A DNA stretch of 64,000 nucleotides from JAZNQN01 sp045590195 (lineage in GTDB: Bacteria; Bacillota; Clostridia; UMGS1883; UMGS1540), in assembly GCA_045590195.1 (NCBI GenBank), contig JAZNQN010000073.1:98333-162332 (forward strand). Direction: 5' to 3'. Shown here in pieces: positions 8,313 to 15,592 of this stretch. Positions within the stretch are counted from its first letter, which is position 1. Each line of letters begins with the position of its first letter. Both the position numbers and the translations under genes were made by a program. Below the pieces are notes generated by a model, which made no database searches, was not told the DNA's origin, and was given only the letters and a program-made list of their open reading frames with translations.

Positions 8313-9164
8313 ATGGATATAAAAAATTTTGTTTTAACATATTACAAAAATGCCGCAGATGGAATTCATATTCATCGCGTTGAAAAATCGCTTGAGGCGC
8401 AAAAACCTCATAGGCACGAATATTTTCAGATTTATTATATAATTCGTGGAAGGCTTGAGCATTTTACAGAGAATGACAAATCAACTCTTTCACAGGGGGA
8501 TATGTTTATAATTCCGCCGGGGAAAATGCACTTTATAAGAGAGGCTGACAACGCACAGTTTTATTCCTTTTCATTTATGAGGGAGAGCCTTGGAGAAATA
8601 TCGGATTTAAACAGGCTTTCAATAAATTTTTTGAAAAAGTTGGAACAAGGCGGCGGAGTTCGTGCAAAAATAACGGTGCCTGCTGATGAAATGCTTTTTG
8701 TTGAAGGGTTAATGGAGCAGATATACAAGGAATTTACTGAGAAAAAGATAGGCTTTGGCGAAGTTATACGTTCGTGTGCAGTGTCGCTTATAACGGTGTT
8801 TGCCAGAAATTATTTTGCAAAAATGCCCGAAGGGCTTTTATCTCCTGATGGGAGAGAACTTTTACTGCACTGCGTTGAATACATTAAAAACAATTTTTCT
8901 GAAAAAATTACACTTGATGAAATGGCTCGGATGTCGGCAATGTCGAAAAGCTCGTTTTGCAGGCTTTTTTCCGAGCTGACGGGTACATCGTTCAAAAAAT
9001 ATGTAAATGACTGCCGTATAAGAAAAGCGAAAGAATACATAAAAAAGGGTTATAACATTACTGCAATTTACGGCCTTTGCGGCTATGATGATTTTACAAC
9101 CTTTTACCGCAATTTTAAAAAAATTGCAGGGGTAAGTCCAAGAGAATATAAAAACAAGCTTTAA
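8313..9164 (+). CDS. AraC-family transcriptional regulator
   Basis: The 283-residue protein has an N-terminal cupin sensor with HRHEYFQIYYIIRG and GDMFIIPPGKMHF, and two C-terminal helix-turn-helix motifs ending AGVSPREYKN, as in AraC/XylS activators. It is divergent from the AtuA-like operon across an AT-rich gap of 127 bp and probably controls it in response to a small metabolite. I take the ATG at 8313, which follows GGGTGAT; an upstream start at 8247 would add 22 hydrophobic residues not seen in cupin regulators. Its stop overlaps that of the convergent AraC gene. Confidence 0.9.
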   Translation: MDIKNFVLTYYKNAADGIHIHRVEKSLEAQKPHRHEYFQIYYIIRGRLEHFTENDKSTLSQGDMFIIPPGKMHFIREADNAQFYSFSFMRESLGEISDLNRLSINFLKKLEQGGGVRAKITVPADEMLFVEGLMEQIYKEFTEKKIGFGEVIRSCAVSLITVFARNYFAKMPEGLLSPDGRELLLHCVEYIKNNFSEKITLDEMARMSAMSKSSFCRLFSELTGTSFKKYVNDCRIRKAKEYIKKGYNITAIYGLCGYDDFTTFYRNFKKIAGVSPREYKNKL

Positions 9165-9922
9165 ATTTTATAAATTCTGTTTTTCTTTATGTATTCTGAA
9201 GGGGTAAGTCCGGTGTGGCTTTTGAAAACTCGGCAGAAATGATATGGGTTTGAAAAACCACATTTTTCAGAAATGGCATTGATTTTAAGTATGCCATCAC
9301 AAAGCAGCTGCTTTGCGCGGCTTATTCTTGTATCAATAATATATTGCTTTGGAGTTATGCCAAATTTTTCGCGGAAAAGTTTTCTGAAATAAACTTCGCT
9401 TATAAAACATTCGTCGGCAAGGGTTTTGTTATTTAAATCGGGGTTTGAAAAATTGTTTTCAAGGTATTTTATAGCAGGGGCAAGAATATCGCTCTCGAAA
9501 ATTTCGGCAGAAGAAAGCCTGTGAAGCATATTATAAAAAATGCTCATAACTTTCAGCGAATTTCTTTCAAACAGAAACAAATCCTGCATTTGTTGATATT
9601 CTGCCAGATATACCGGAAGGTCGCATATGGGCAAAGCCATAATTTCTTCACATAAAAAGTTTTGGCAACTAAAATTTATTAAAGGAAAGTTACCGGCCTT
9701 ATCGCCGTGAATGGTATAATTTTGCCCTTTTGGAAGAATAATTGCGTGAGCAGAATCGGAAATAAACTGTTTTCCGTTTTGGGTATAAGTAAGTTGGCCG
9801 CCAGTGCAGAGGGACAGACCATAGCAGTAGCGGTTTTCTATATTTACTGTTCTGCCCTTTGGAAAAGGAATAGTAAATATTTCAAAAATATCGGTTACAA
9901 TTATTTTATTTAATGATTCCAT
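9161..9922 (-). CDS. AraC-family transcriptional regulator
   Basis: The 253-residue product has a degenerate cupin half (YTQNGKQFISDSAHAIILPKG) and a two-HTH AraC domain (LADECFISEVYFRKLF and SEKCGFSNPYHFCRVFK, ending GLTPSEYIKKN). It is divergent from the SDR-dehydroquinase-MDR operon starting at 10078, so it is the likely regulator of that operon. The ATG at 9922 is placed well behind AGGGGTG; the GTG three codons upstream lies inside that site. Its 3' end overlaps the convergent AraC gene by 4 bp with no terminator between. Confidence 0.9.
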   Translation of the reverse strand: MESLNKIIVTDIFEIFTIPFPKGRTVNIENRYCYGLSLCTGGQLTYTQNGKQFISDSAHAIILPKGQNYTIHGDKAGNFPLINFSCQNFLCEEIMALPICDLPVYLAEYQQMQDLFLFERNSLKVMSIFYNMLHRLSSAEIFESDILAPAIKYLENNFSNPDLNNKTLADECFISEVYFRKLFREKFGITPKQYIIDTRISRAKQLLCDGILKINAISEKCGFSNPYHFCRVFKSHTGLTPSEYIKKNRIYKI

Positions 9923-10077
9923 ATAATTCACCCCTGAATTGATTATACCTTTTTTATCAAAAAAAGCAAGTAAATTTAAGAAAATAGTATCAAAAACATC
10001 AAATTACAATCATTTTATATATTGCATTCAGGAAGGGATTTTATATAATATAATTATAATGAAAAGGGAGTGAGGTT

Positions 10078-10842
10078 ATGGATTTTACCGGAAAAGTTGC
10101 AATATCTACAGGAGCGGCATCGGGGATGGGGCTTTTGTTTGCACAAAATTTTGCCGAACTTGGCGGAAATGTTTTACTTTGCGATGTAAATGAAGAGGTA
10201 CTTTTTGAAAAGGTTGCCGAAATTAACGAAAAGGGAAAAGGTAAGGCAGAAGGAATTTTATGCGATGTTCGCGACTATAGTCAGGTTTGCAGAGCAAGAG
10301 ATAAAGCGGTAGAGCTTTTTGGCAGAATAGACGTTATGGCAAATTTTGCAGGCGGAACTGCTGTGAGAATGCAGAAGGTAGATAAAGCAGTATATCCTGA
10401 ATTTCCCGATGTTCCGATAGATGTTTACGACTGGGGAATTGATGTAAATTTAAAAGGCCCATTTTACTTTGCTCACGCAGTTTTAAAACAAATGAGAGAG
10501 CAAAAAAGCGGATTTATTATAAATATCGGCTCGATTACAGGTGTTGAGGGCGACTACTATGGTATGGACTACCCTACATCGAAAAGTGCGCTTATGTTCG
10601 GGTTTACAAAATCTATTGCACAGTTTGGTCAGCCTTACGGAATTCGCTGTGTATGTATTTCGCCGGGGCCGGTTTTAACAAGAGCAGCTATGGCAAATAT
10701 GAAAACATTACTTGGCAGGGCGGCTGAGCCACAGGAAATAATTGATTTATGTTTATACGTAGCATCTGACAAAGGGCAGTTTATAAACGGCGAAAATATT
10801 ATGATTGACGGCGGCAGAGCTGCTATGCGCAGGGTGAACTGA
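10078..10842 (+). CDS. SDR-family NAD(P)-dependent oxidoreductase
   Basis: A 254-residue short-chain dehydrogenase with TGAASGMG as the dinucleotide loop, CDVRD (the Asp after the core strand), ANFAGG in place of NNAG, the catalytic Ser of NIGSITG and the YPTSK Tyr/Lys. The long DKAVYPEFPDVPIDVYDWG insert before the fourth helix suggests a bulky or polar substrate. It is the first gene of a three-gene operon with a dehydroquinase-like and an MDR protein, divergent from an AraC gene. Confidence 0.88.
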   Translation: MDFTGKVAISTGAASGMGLLFAQNFAELGGNVLLCDVNEEVLFEKVAEINEKGKGKAEGILCDVRDYSQVCRARDKAVELFGRIDVMANFAGGTAVRMQKVDKAVYPEFPDVPIDVYDWGIDVNLKGPFYFAHAVLKQMREQKSGFIINIGSITGVEGDYYGMDYPTSKSALMFGFTKSIAQFGQPYGIRCVCISPGPVLTRAAMANMKTLLGRAAEPQEIIDLCLYVASDKGQFINGENIMIDGGRAAMRRVN

Positions 10843-10843
10843 T

Positions 10844-11602
10844 ATGAAAACATTTTTAAAATATGAAAAACCGCTTATTGTAGGTATGATTCAATGTGCA
10901 ACGCCGGATGAATGTATAAATAAAATAAAGGCCTCCATTGAAGATGGGGCAGAGGCCATTGGAATTCAGCTTTGCAGGCTGAAAAAAGAATACAGAACCA
11001 AAGAAATTATTACTGAAATTTTCAGCGCATGCGAAGGAAAACCAATTTATGTAACAAGCTATCGTTTTGGCGAAAGTGAAGGCTTTACCGACGAGCAGTG
11101 TGCAAAGCTTTTGCTTTTAGCCCTCGATTGCGGAGCAACTTTATGCGACGTAATGGGGGATATGTTTGGAAGGTCGCCTATGTACGAACTTTCAGAAGAT
11201 GAGGGGGCAATTGAAAAACAAAAAGCTTTGATTGACGAAATTCATCGCAGAGGTGGCGAGGTTTTAATGTCCAGCCACACATATAAAAGTACATCTTTAG
11301 AAGAAAATTTAATGATTGCCAAGGCTCACATAGAAAGAAACGCAGATATTATAAAAATTGTTAACAGGGCTGAAAGCGACGACGAAATTCCAAAATACAT
11401 AGAAGCAATACAAAAAATACAGAAAATGGCTGATAAAAAGCTTTTGTTCTTGCTTGGAAACAAGGGTAGAATTATTCGCTACATCGGGACAAATCTTGGC
11501 GTTTGTATGTATTTATGTGTGCATAGTCACGGAGAAATTGACACTCCCGAGCAGCCACTTATTAAAAACATAAAAGCGGTAAGAGATAATATAAATTTTT
11601 AA
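10844..11602 (+). CDS. Type I 3-dehydroquinate dehydratase-like protein
   Basis: The 252-residue protein aligns by pattern with type I dehydroquinases, which dehydrate 3-dehydroquinate through a Lys Schiff base in a TIM barrel. The catalytic His is in MSSHTYKST (His145), the Schiff-base Lys in IIKIVNRAES (Lys171), an Arg in GRIIRYIG and a Gln in DTPEQPL near the C-terminus. The usual EWRxD substrate-binding motif near residue 42 is changed to IQLCRL. So the barrel and Lys chemistry look kept while the substrate may differ. It starts 1 bp after the SDR stop and is probably coupled to it. A biosynthetic aroD role is unlikely in this setting. Confidence 0.72.
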   Translation: MKTFLKYEKPLIVGMIQCATPDECINKIKASIEDGAEAIGIQLCRLKKEYRTKEIITEIFSACEGKPIYVTSYRFGESEGFTDEQCAKLLLLALDCGATLCDVMGDMFGRSPMYELSEDEGAIEKQKALIDEIHRRGGEVLMSSHTYKSTSLEENLMIAKAHIERNADIIKIVNRAESDDEIPKYIEAIQKIQKMADKKLLFLLGNKGRIIRYIGTNLGVCMYLCVHSHGEIDTPEQPLIKNIKAVRDNINF

Positions 11603-11612
11603 GGAGAAAAAA

Positions 11613-12596
11613 ATGAAAGCAATACTTATAAATGATGACAAATCGCTTTCCTGGAGCGAGGTTGAAAACCCGAAAATAAAAAGCGACGAAGTTTTAGTTG
11701 AAATACACGCGGCAGCACTTAACCGCGCCGATTTAATGCAAAGAGCAGGAGATTATCCGCCGCCTCCGGGATGCCCTGAATGGATGGGGCTTGAAATAGC
11801 CGGCGTAATTGTTGAGATGGGCGAAGAAGCCAAAGAGAAATCAAGCTGGAAAACTGGCGACAGAGTTTGTGCGCTACTTGGCGGTGGTGGCTATGCTGAA
11901 TATGTGGCGGTAAAATACGATATGCTTATGCCTGTTCCAAAAAACTGTTCAATGGCAGAGGCGGCATCAATTCCCGAGGCCTTTGCAACAGCTTATTTAA
12001 ACCTCTTTATTGAAGGAAAAATAAAAAAAGGCAATACTCTTTTAATGCACGCAGGCGCAAGCGGACTTGCAAGCGTTATAATTCCAATGGCAAAAGCTTT
12101 TGGAATAAGGGTTATAACATCGGTTTCAACTGATGAAAAGGCAGATGCAATAAAGCATTTGGGTGCAGATGTAATTTACAACAAAAACAAAGTGGATACA
12201 GTTGATATTTTGAAAGCAGAAATAGAGAAAAACGGCGGTGTAGATGTTGTTATTGACTGTATTGGAGGTGAAAATATGGGAAATTGTTTGCCATATTTAA
12301 AATATGGTGCAAGGTGGATTATGATTGCGGCACTTGCAGGCACGAAAACAGAAATTGACCTTAAAAATATTTATGTAAAAAATGTTAGAATTATAGGAAG
12401 CACTCTTCGCTCGAAAGCGCCTGAAATAAAGGCACAGATTCTTTCGGAACTTACAGAAAAAGTGTTCCCTAAAATAGAGGCAGGCGAGGTTATGCCTACA
12501 ATTTATAAAACTCTTCCAATTACAGAAGCAGAGGAAGCACACGCAATACTTGAGCGAAATGAAAATATAGGTAAAGTTGTATTAATGGTAAAATAG
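11613..12596 (+). CDS. Zinc-independent MDR / NAD(P)H quinone oxidoreductase (PIG3-like)
   Basis: The 327-residue medium-chain dehydrogenase has no zinc ligands. It shows AALNRADLMQRAGDYPPPPG and MGLEIAGVI, typical of the PIG3/QOR branch, followed by the NADPH-binding HAGASGLASVIIPMA. PIG3-like proteins reduce quinones or enones with NADPH; the true substrate here is probably an unsaturated carbonyl produced by the upstream enzymes. AAGGAGA precedes the ATG, and it is the last gene of the operon. Confidence 0.88.
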   Translation: MKAILINDDKSLSWSEVENPKIKSDEVLVEIHAAALNRADLMQRAGDYPPPPGCPEWMGLEIAGVIVEMGEEAKEKSSWKTGDRVCALLGGGGYAEYVAVKYDMLMPVPKNCSMAEAASIPEAFATAYLNLFIEGKIKKGNTLLMHAGASGLASVIIPMAKAFGIRVITSVSTDEKADAIKHLGADVIYNKNKVDTVDILKAEIEKNGGVDVVIDCIGGENMGNCLPYLKYGARWIMIAALAGTKTEIDLKNIYVKNVRIIGSTLRSKAPEIKAQILSELTEKVFPKIEAGEVMPTIYKTLPITEAEEAHAILERNENIGKVVLMVK

Positions 12597-12680
12597 ACAG
12601 GATGTTAAAATCCTCCGGAACGCAAAAAGATAAGTAAGAATAGATATAAAGACAGAAGAAAACGTTTTGCCTTATATAGA

Positions 12681-12707
12681 AAAAAGCCGCCAATTGGCGG
12701 CTTTTCA
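12681..12707. terminator. Bidirectional terminator
   Basis: AAAAGCCGCC-AATT-GGCGGCTTTT is a 10-bp perfect hairpin with flanking A and T runs, between the convergent MDR and CapA-like genes. Confidence 0.88.
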
Positions 12708-12744
12708 AAATTATATCTTTTTCCTATCCTATGGGGATTTTTAA

Positions 12745-13812
12745 TTATTTTTCGTTTGTTTTATTCCATGTTGGGAAAAGTTCACGCCATACATCTGTAT
12801 GGGCTTCACAATCGAGGTAGTGTGAAAAATGGTCGAAATCGCGTTTTTCCAGTGGCGCATAGTAGTTTTCTTTGCTGTTTTCGCAAAACTCGTGCCATCC
12901 TTTGAGCCAGCGGTCATCTTTAAGCTCTTCATTTCTTTCGGCAAATTCTTTCAAAAGGCGGTCGCGAAGTTCGCCCTTTGCAAGGGAAATATTTGCCCCG
13001 TCGTTTACAACGGGCATAAATGTTATATCGCATTTATCGGTGTAGTCAAGCTTAATTAAAAGACCTGTATCCCACATATCGCTTTCAAAGCCTTTAAGAG
13101 GAGCAAAGTGGAAATTACCTGTTCCGTAAACAATGTGTGAGCCGTCAACCTCTTCGTAGCAACCAATACAGTGGCTATGCTGACATAAGACAACATCCGC
13201 TCCGTGAGTTACCATTGAGCGGCAAAGCTTACGAAGGCGTGGAGATGGGTAGCGGCAAAGCTCTTTTCCGCCGTGGTACATAACAATTACAAAATCGGCA
13301 TTTTTCTTAGCTGCTGCAATATCATCGTTTGTATCATAAGGGTCATATTCTCTTGCACCAATTCTGTCAGGCAAAGCATAAGAATATTCGTGTTCACAAA
13401 CTGCGATAACGGCAATTTTTTTGCCGTCTTTTTCAATTATAAGGTCACGGCGAGCAGCTTTATCATTTTCGCCTATGCCTGTATATGTAATTCCCGCTTC
13501 ATCGAGAGCTTTTGTGGTATCCATAAGGCCTTCTATACCAAAATCGAAGGTATGGTTATTGCTGAGGCCGCAATGTGTAATTCCAACCTCTTTTAAAACA
13601 GCCGCAGTATTCTTTGGCGCTTTAAGATTTGGACCAAATTTTTTGATTGCATTTTCAGAATCTGTAATAGCACATTCGAGATTTACAATGTTGATATCTG
13701 CCTGAGCATAAACATCGCAAATATCGCCGAAAAGTTTTTTGCTTTCTTTATTTGCAAAAGCTTCTCTGTTAGAATCAGTAATACAAATATCTCCGCCAAG
13801 TGTAATAATCAT
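12745..13812 (-). CDS. CapA-family metallophosphoesterase-like protein
   Basis: The 355-residue protein has the CapA/PgsA pattern: ITLGGDIC at the N-terminus, NLECAIT, GLSNNHTFDFG, VMYHGGKE and LCQHSHCIGC, residues that form a binuclear metal site in calcineurin-like folds. Family members take part in poly-gamma-glutamate or capsule formation, but many free-standing cytoplasmic copies have unknown roles. No signal peptide or membrane anchor is visible here, so a capsule role is doubtful. It is encoded 14 bp after the DUF1846 gene. Confidence 0.85.
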   Translation of the reverse strand: MIITLGGDICITDSNREAFANKESKKLFGDICDVYAQADINIVNLECAITDSENAIKKFGPNLKAPKNTAAVLKEVGITHCGLSNNHTFDFGIEGLMDTTKALDEAGITYTGIGENDKAARRDLIIEKDGKKIAVIAVCEHEYSYALPDRIGAREYDPYDTNDDIAAAKKNADFVIVMYHGGKELCRYPSPRLRKLCRSMVTHGADVVLCQHSHCIGCYEEVDGSHIVYGTGNFHFAPLKGFESDMWDTGLLIKLDYTDKCDITFMPVVNDGANISLAKGELRDRLLKEFAERNEELKDDRWLKGWHEFCENSKENYYAPLEKRDFDHFSHYLDCEAHTDVWRELFPTWNKTNEK

Positions 13813-13826
13813 AGTAGTTCTCCTTT

Positions 13827-15308
13827 TTATTTATGATAAAGTGATTTTGTTTGATATTTAGGCTCGCAGGTAAGATTTATGCCTATTTTTTTGAACACGT
13901 TTATATCTACCTGAGAAAGAATAACCGAAGAATGAACTTCAAGGGAGCGAAGGGCTCCTATGTTATCCATTGCAGCTTTTGCCTTCTCGTCTTCTTTGGC
14001 ACAAATTGAAAGCGCAATTAAAACCTCGTCAAGATGCAGCCTGGGGTTTGTATTTCCCAGGTGGTTTACCTTGAGGTTTTGAATTGGTTCAATTACCGAA
14101 GGATGAATAAGAAGAATTTCATCAGGCAATTTCGCAAGATGTTTTAAGGCATTAAGTAAAAGTGCCGATGAAGCGCCAAGCAGTGGCGAGGTTTTACCGG
14201 TAATTATTTTGCCATCGGCCATCTGAATTGCAGTTGCAGGAGAGCCGGTTTCTTCTGCTTTTTCAAGCGCTGCTGAAACAACCGGACGAATGGCGGTAGT
14301 AATATCAGCCTGCTGCATAATAAGCTCGATTTTTCTTATTTCTTCCTCGCCCTGATTTGTTTGTTTTTTATTACAGAGGGCACTATAAAATCTTCTTACA
14401 ATTTCCTGCTTTGCCGCAGAGGTTACAACCTCATCATCTTCTATACAGTTACCAACCATATTAACGCCCATATCTGTTGGCGATTTATAAGGGCAGGCAC
14501 CGTGGATTTTCTCGAACATCATTTTGAGAACGGGGAAAATCTCAACATCGCGGTTATAGTTTACCGCAGTTTCGCCATATGCTTCAAGATGGAACGGGTC
14601 GATCATATTAACATCGTTTAAATCGGCAGTTGCCGCCTCGTAAGCAAGGTTTACAGGGTGTTTAAGAGGCAAATTCCAAATTGGAAATGTTTCGAATTTT
14701 GCATAACCTGCACGAATTCCTCTCTTATGCTCATGGTAAAGCTGTGAAAGGCAGGTTGCCATTTTTCCGCTTCCCGGGCCGGGAGCGGTTATAATAATAA
14801 GAGGGCGGGTGGTTTCGATAAATTCGTTTTTGCCATAGCCCTCGTCGCTTACAATTGTAGAGGTATTATAAGGGTAGCCTTCGATAGAATAGTGGCGGTA
14901 AACACGGATGCCAAGCTCTTCAAGCCTTTTCTGAAAAGCAATTGCGCCGTTTTGTTCTGCAAATCTTGTTAAAACAACGCTTCCTACATAAAGGCCAATA
15001 TTTCTGAAAGCATCGATAAGGCGAAGGGTATCAAGGTCGTAAGTAATGCCAAGGTCGCCACGAACTTTGCTTTTTTCGATATCAGCAGAATTTATGGCAA
15101 TAACAATTTCAGCCTGGTCGCGAAGCTGAAGTAGCATATTAACCTTACTGTCAGGCTTAAAGCCGGGGAGCACGCGTGAAGCGTGAAAATCGTCAAAAAG
15201 TTTGCCGCCAAACTCAAGGTAAAGTTTGCCGCCAAAGGTTGCAATTCTCTTTTTAATATGCTCCGACTGAAGTTTTAAATATTTGTCATTGTCAAATCCT
15301 ATCTTCAT
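13827..15308 (-). CDS. DUF1846 domain-containing protein
   Basis: The 493-residue protein has the expected length and patterns of DUF1846: a start of MKIGFDNDKYLKLQSEHI, the segment RVLPGFKPDSK, VVLTRF and a P-loop-like APGPGSGKMATCLSQLYHEH near residue 175. Members are common in Firmicutes; structures are known but function is not. The P-loop-like segment could bind a nucleotide, which is inference. The ATG at 15308 follows GAGGTAG. It is first of a two-gene operon with the CapA-like protein. Confidence 0.9.
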   Translation of the reverse strand: MKIGFDNDKYLKLQSEHIKKRIATFGGKLYLEFGGKLFDDFHASRVLPGFKPDSKVNMLLQLRDQAEIVIAINSADIEKSKVRGDLGITYDLDTLRLIDAFRNIGLYVGSVVLTRFAEQNGAIAFQKRLEELGIRVYRHYSIEGYPYNTSTIVSDEGYGKNEFIETTRPLIIITAPGPGSGKMATCLSQLYHEHKRGIRAGYAKFETFPIWNLPLKHPVNLAYEAATADLNDVNMIDPFHLEAYGETAVNYNRDVEIFPVLKMMFEKIHGACPYKSPTDMGVNMVGNCIEDDEVVTSAAKQEIVRRFYSALCNKKQTNQGEEEIRKIELIMQQADITTAIRPVVSAALEKAEETGSPATAIQMADGKIITGKTSPLLGASSALLLNALKHLAKLPDEILLIHPSVIEPIQNLKVNHLGNTNPRLHLDEVLIALSICAKEDEKAKAAMDNIGALRSLEVHSSVILSQVDINVFKKIGINLTCEPKYQTKSLYHK

Positions 15309-15412
15309 CTGTTACTACCTCTTTCAAAGTCTCTTATATATTTTAATACAAACAAATGTTATAGTCAATACAAAAAGCGGTGAAATTTTTATTTTTTATA
15401 TATTTGCGGCAG

Positions 15413-15441
15413 TTGACATAAATAATATTATGTGTTAAAAT
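15413..15441 (+). promoter_or_regulatory. Sigma-A promoter for the thrS leader
   Basis: TTGACA at 15413-15418 and TAAAAT at 15436-15441 are separated by 17 bp. Transcription should start near 15448, giving an untranslated leader of about 145 nt that contains a short ORF. Confidence 0.85.
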
Positions 15442-15473
15442 TATTAGATGAATTTATAAAGGAGGAATTTTGT

Positions 15474-15539
15474 ATGTGTAATTTAAAAAGGCATTTAATT
15501 TTCCTCTGCGGAGTTGTCACTACTCAGGCAGGGGAGTAA
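15474..15539 (+). CDS. Putative leader peptide upstream of thrS
   Basis: A 21-codon ORF begins 26 nt after the predicted transcription start and is preceded by a very strong AAAGGAGG site at good spacing. The peptide reads MCNLKRHLIFLCGVVTTQAG plus Glu, with two adjacent Thr codons (ACT ACT, 15519-15524) directly ahead of a self-complementary stretch. A leader peptide sensing charged tRNA-Thr ahead of threonyl-tRNA synthetase is a reasonable inference. No T-box motif is visible. It may also be a simple short ORF without a role. Confidence 0.5.
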   Translation: MCNLKRHLIFLCGVVTTQAGE

Positions 15540-15556
15540 AAAGCGCTCTTTCTGCC
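15503..15556 (+). promoter_or_regulatory. Mutually exclusive stems in the thrS leader
   Basis: CCTCTGC (15503-15509) can pair with GCAGGGG (15528-15534). The second strand can instead pair, as GGCAG (15527-15531), with CTGCC (15552-15556). The two stems share bases, so only one can form at a time. No U-run follows, so an intrinsic terminator is not evident; control could act on thrS translation or through Rho. The structure is read by eye. Confidence 0.4.
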
Positions 15557-15592
15557 GTAAAAAGAAAAAATATTTTAGAAAAGGTGACTGGT

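Noticed and set aside
15442..15592. T-box riboswitch before thrS
   Set aside because: I looked for the GGTGG and ACCGCG-type T-box core and a following terminator and saw neither.
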